A stretch of 5,468 nt of DNA, taken from assembly GCA_021204565.1 (NCBI GenBank), contig JAJPZE010000047.1, positions 1 through 5,468 on the forward strand, written 5' to 3'. A program made the translations under genes and the position numbers. Source of the stretch: Prevotella sp. Its GTDB lineage: Bacteria; Bacteroidota; Bacteroidia; Bacteroidales; Bacteroidaceae. The notes under the pieces are model-generated. The model saw only the letters and a list, made by a program, of their open reading frames with translations, ran no database searches and had not been told where the DNA came from. This document shows positions 5,418 to 5,468 of the stretch, piece by piece. The first letter of the stretch is position 1, and each line of letters opens with the position of its first letter.

Positions 5418-5468
5418 GTGCAAGCCGGGTTATGCGTAACTTATTGATAATCAACGCGGAGCATGAGC

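Larger units (their letters stand above)
5240..5468. other. Intergenic stretch with no supported gene
   Basis: I find no protein gene here. The minus-strand frame entering at the right edge stops at a TAA after about 24 codons (near 5395) with no recognisable family. An ATG at 5463-5465 on the plus strand could begin a divergent gene beyond the window, but nothing more can be said. The stretch contains a perfect -7 box at 5410-5417, a hairpin at 5268-5288, a short palindrome TTGATAATCAA at 5444-5454, and GCGGCGCA twice on the plus strand (about 5260 and 5324). Confidence 0.5.

Noticed and set aside
5444..5454. Palindrome TTGATAATCAA as a possible Fur-type operator
   Set aside because: It contains the TGATAATCA core of Fur sites but covers only part of the 19-bp box, and no iron-related gene is visible beside it. 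An 11-base palindrome in A/T-rich DNA is weak evidence.
1..5468. Search for CRISPR arrays, tRNA/rRNA genes, transposases, integrases, and phage or defence genes
   Set aside because: No regularly spaced direct repeats, tRNA-like cloverleaf sequence or mobile-element protein motifs were seen on either strand by eye.

Overview
This window looks like chromosomal DNA from a member of the Bacteroidota, most likely order Bacteroidales; the genus cannot be fixed from the sequence. The evidence is an Oar-like TonB-dependent receptor with an N-terminal carboxypeptidase-regulatory-like domain, a DUF3256 family protein (to my knowledge restricted to this phylum), gene starts without convincing Shine-Dalgarno sequences, and a perfect match to the Bacteroides -7 box (TAnnTTTG) a short distance upstream of three of the four coding units. 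All four recognisable protein genes lie on the minus strand, so the text below reads from the right edge leftwards.

From right to left: (1) positions 5208-5468 hold no convincing gene but contain a perfect -7 box at 5410-5417, a hairpin at 5268-5288, and the promoter of the next gene. (2) 4536-5207 is a 223-residue exported protein of the DUF3256 family, of unknown function. (3) 4286-4535 is intergenic. It carries a strong minus-strand intrinsic terminator (4397-4429), a second perfect -7 box just after the DUF3256 stop codon (4525-4532), and between them a foldable segment of about 120 nt that I propose as a small RNA or 3'-UTR RNA. (4) 2981-4285 is a NupG-type nucleoside:H+ symporter with its own promoter at 4310-4317. 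(5) 2237-2971 is rsmE, the 16S rRNA m3U1498 methyltransferase, 9 nt downstream and almost certainly in the same operon. (6) 1966-2236 is a long leader and promoter region with a perfect -7 box, an A/T-rich inverted repeat at the -33 position, several hairpins and mutually exclusive pairings. (7) 1-1965 is the first 655 codons of a TonB-dependent outer-membrane receptor that runs off the left edge.

Functionally this is mostly ordinary core-type sequence: envelope uptake (outer-membrane receptor and inner-membrane nucleoside permease), one rRNA modification enzyme and one lineage-specific exported protein. No phage, transposase, CRISPR, toxin-antitoxin or defence genes are visible. The observations most worth a second look are non-coding: the candidate small RNA at about 4397-4519 and the structured, possibly repetitive leader of the receptor at about 1966-2160. 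I did not find a new multi-gene system in this window.
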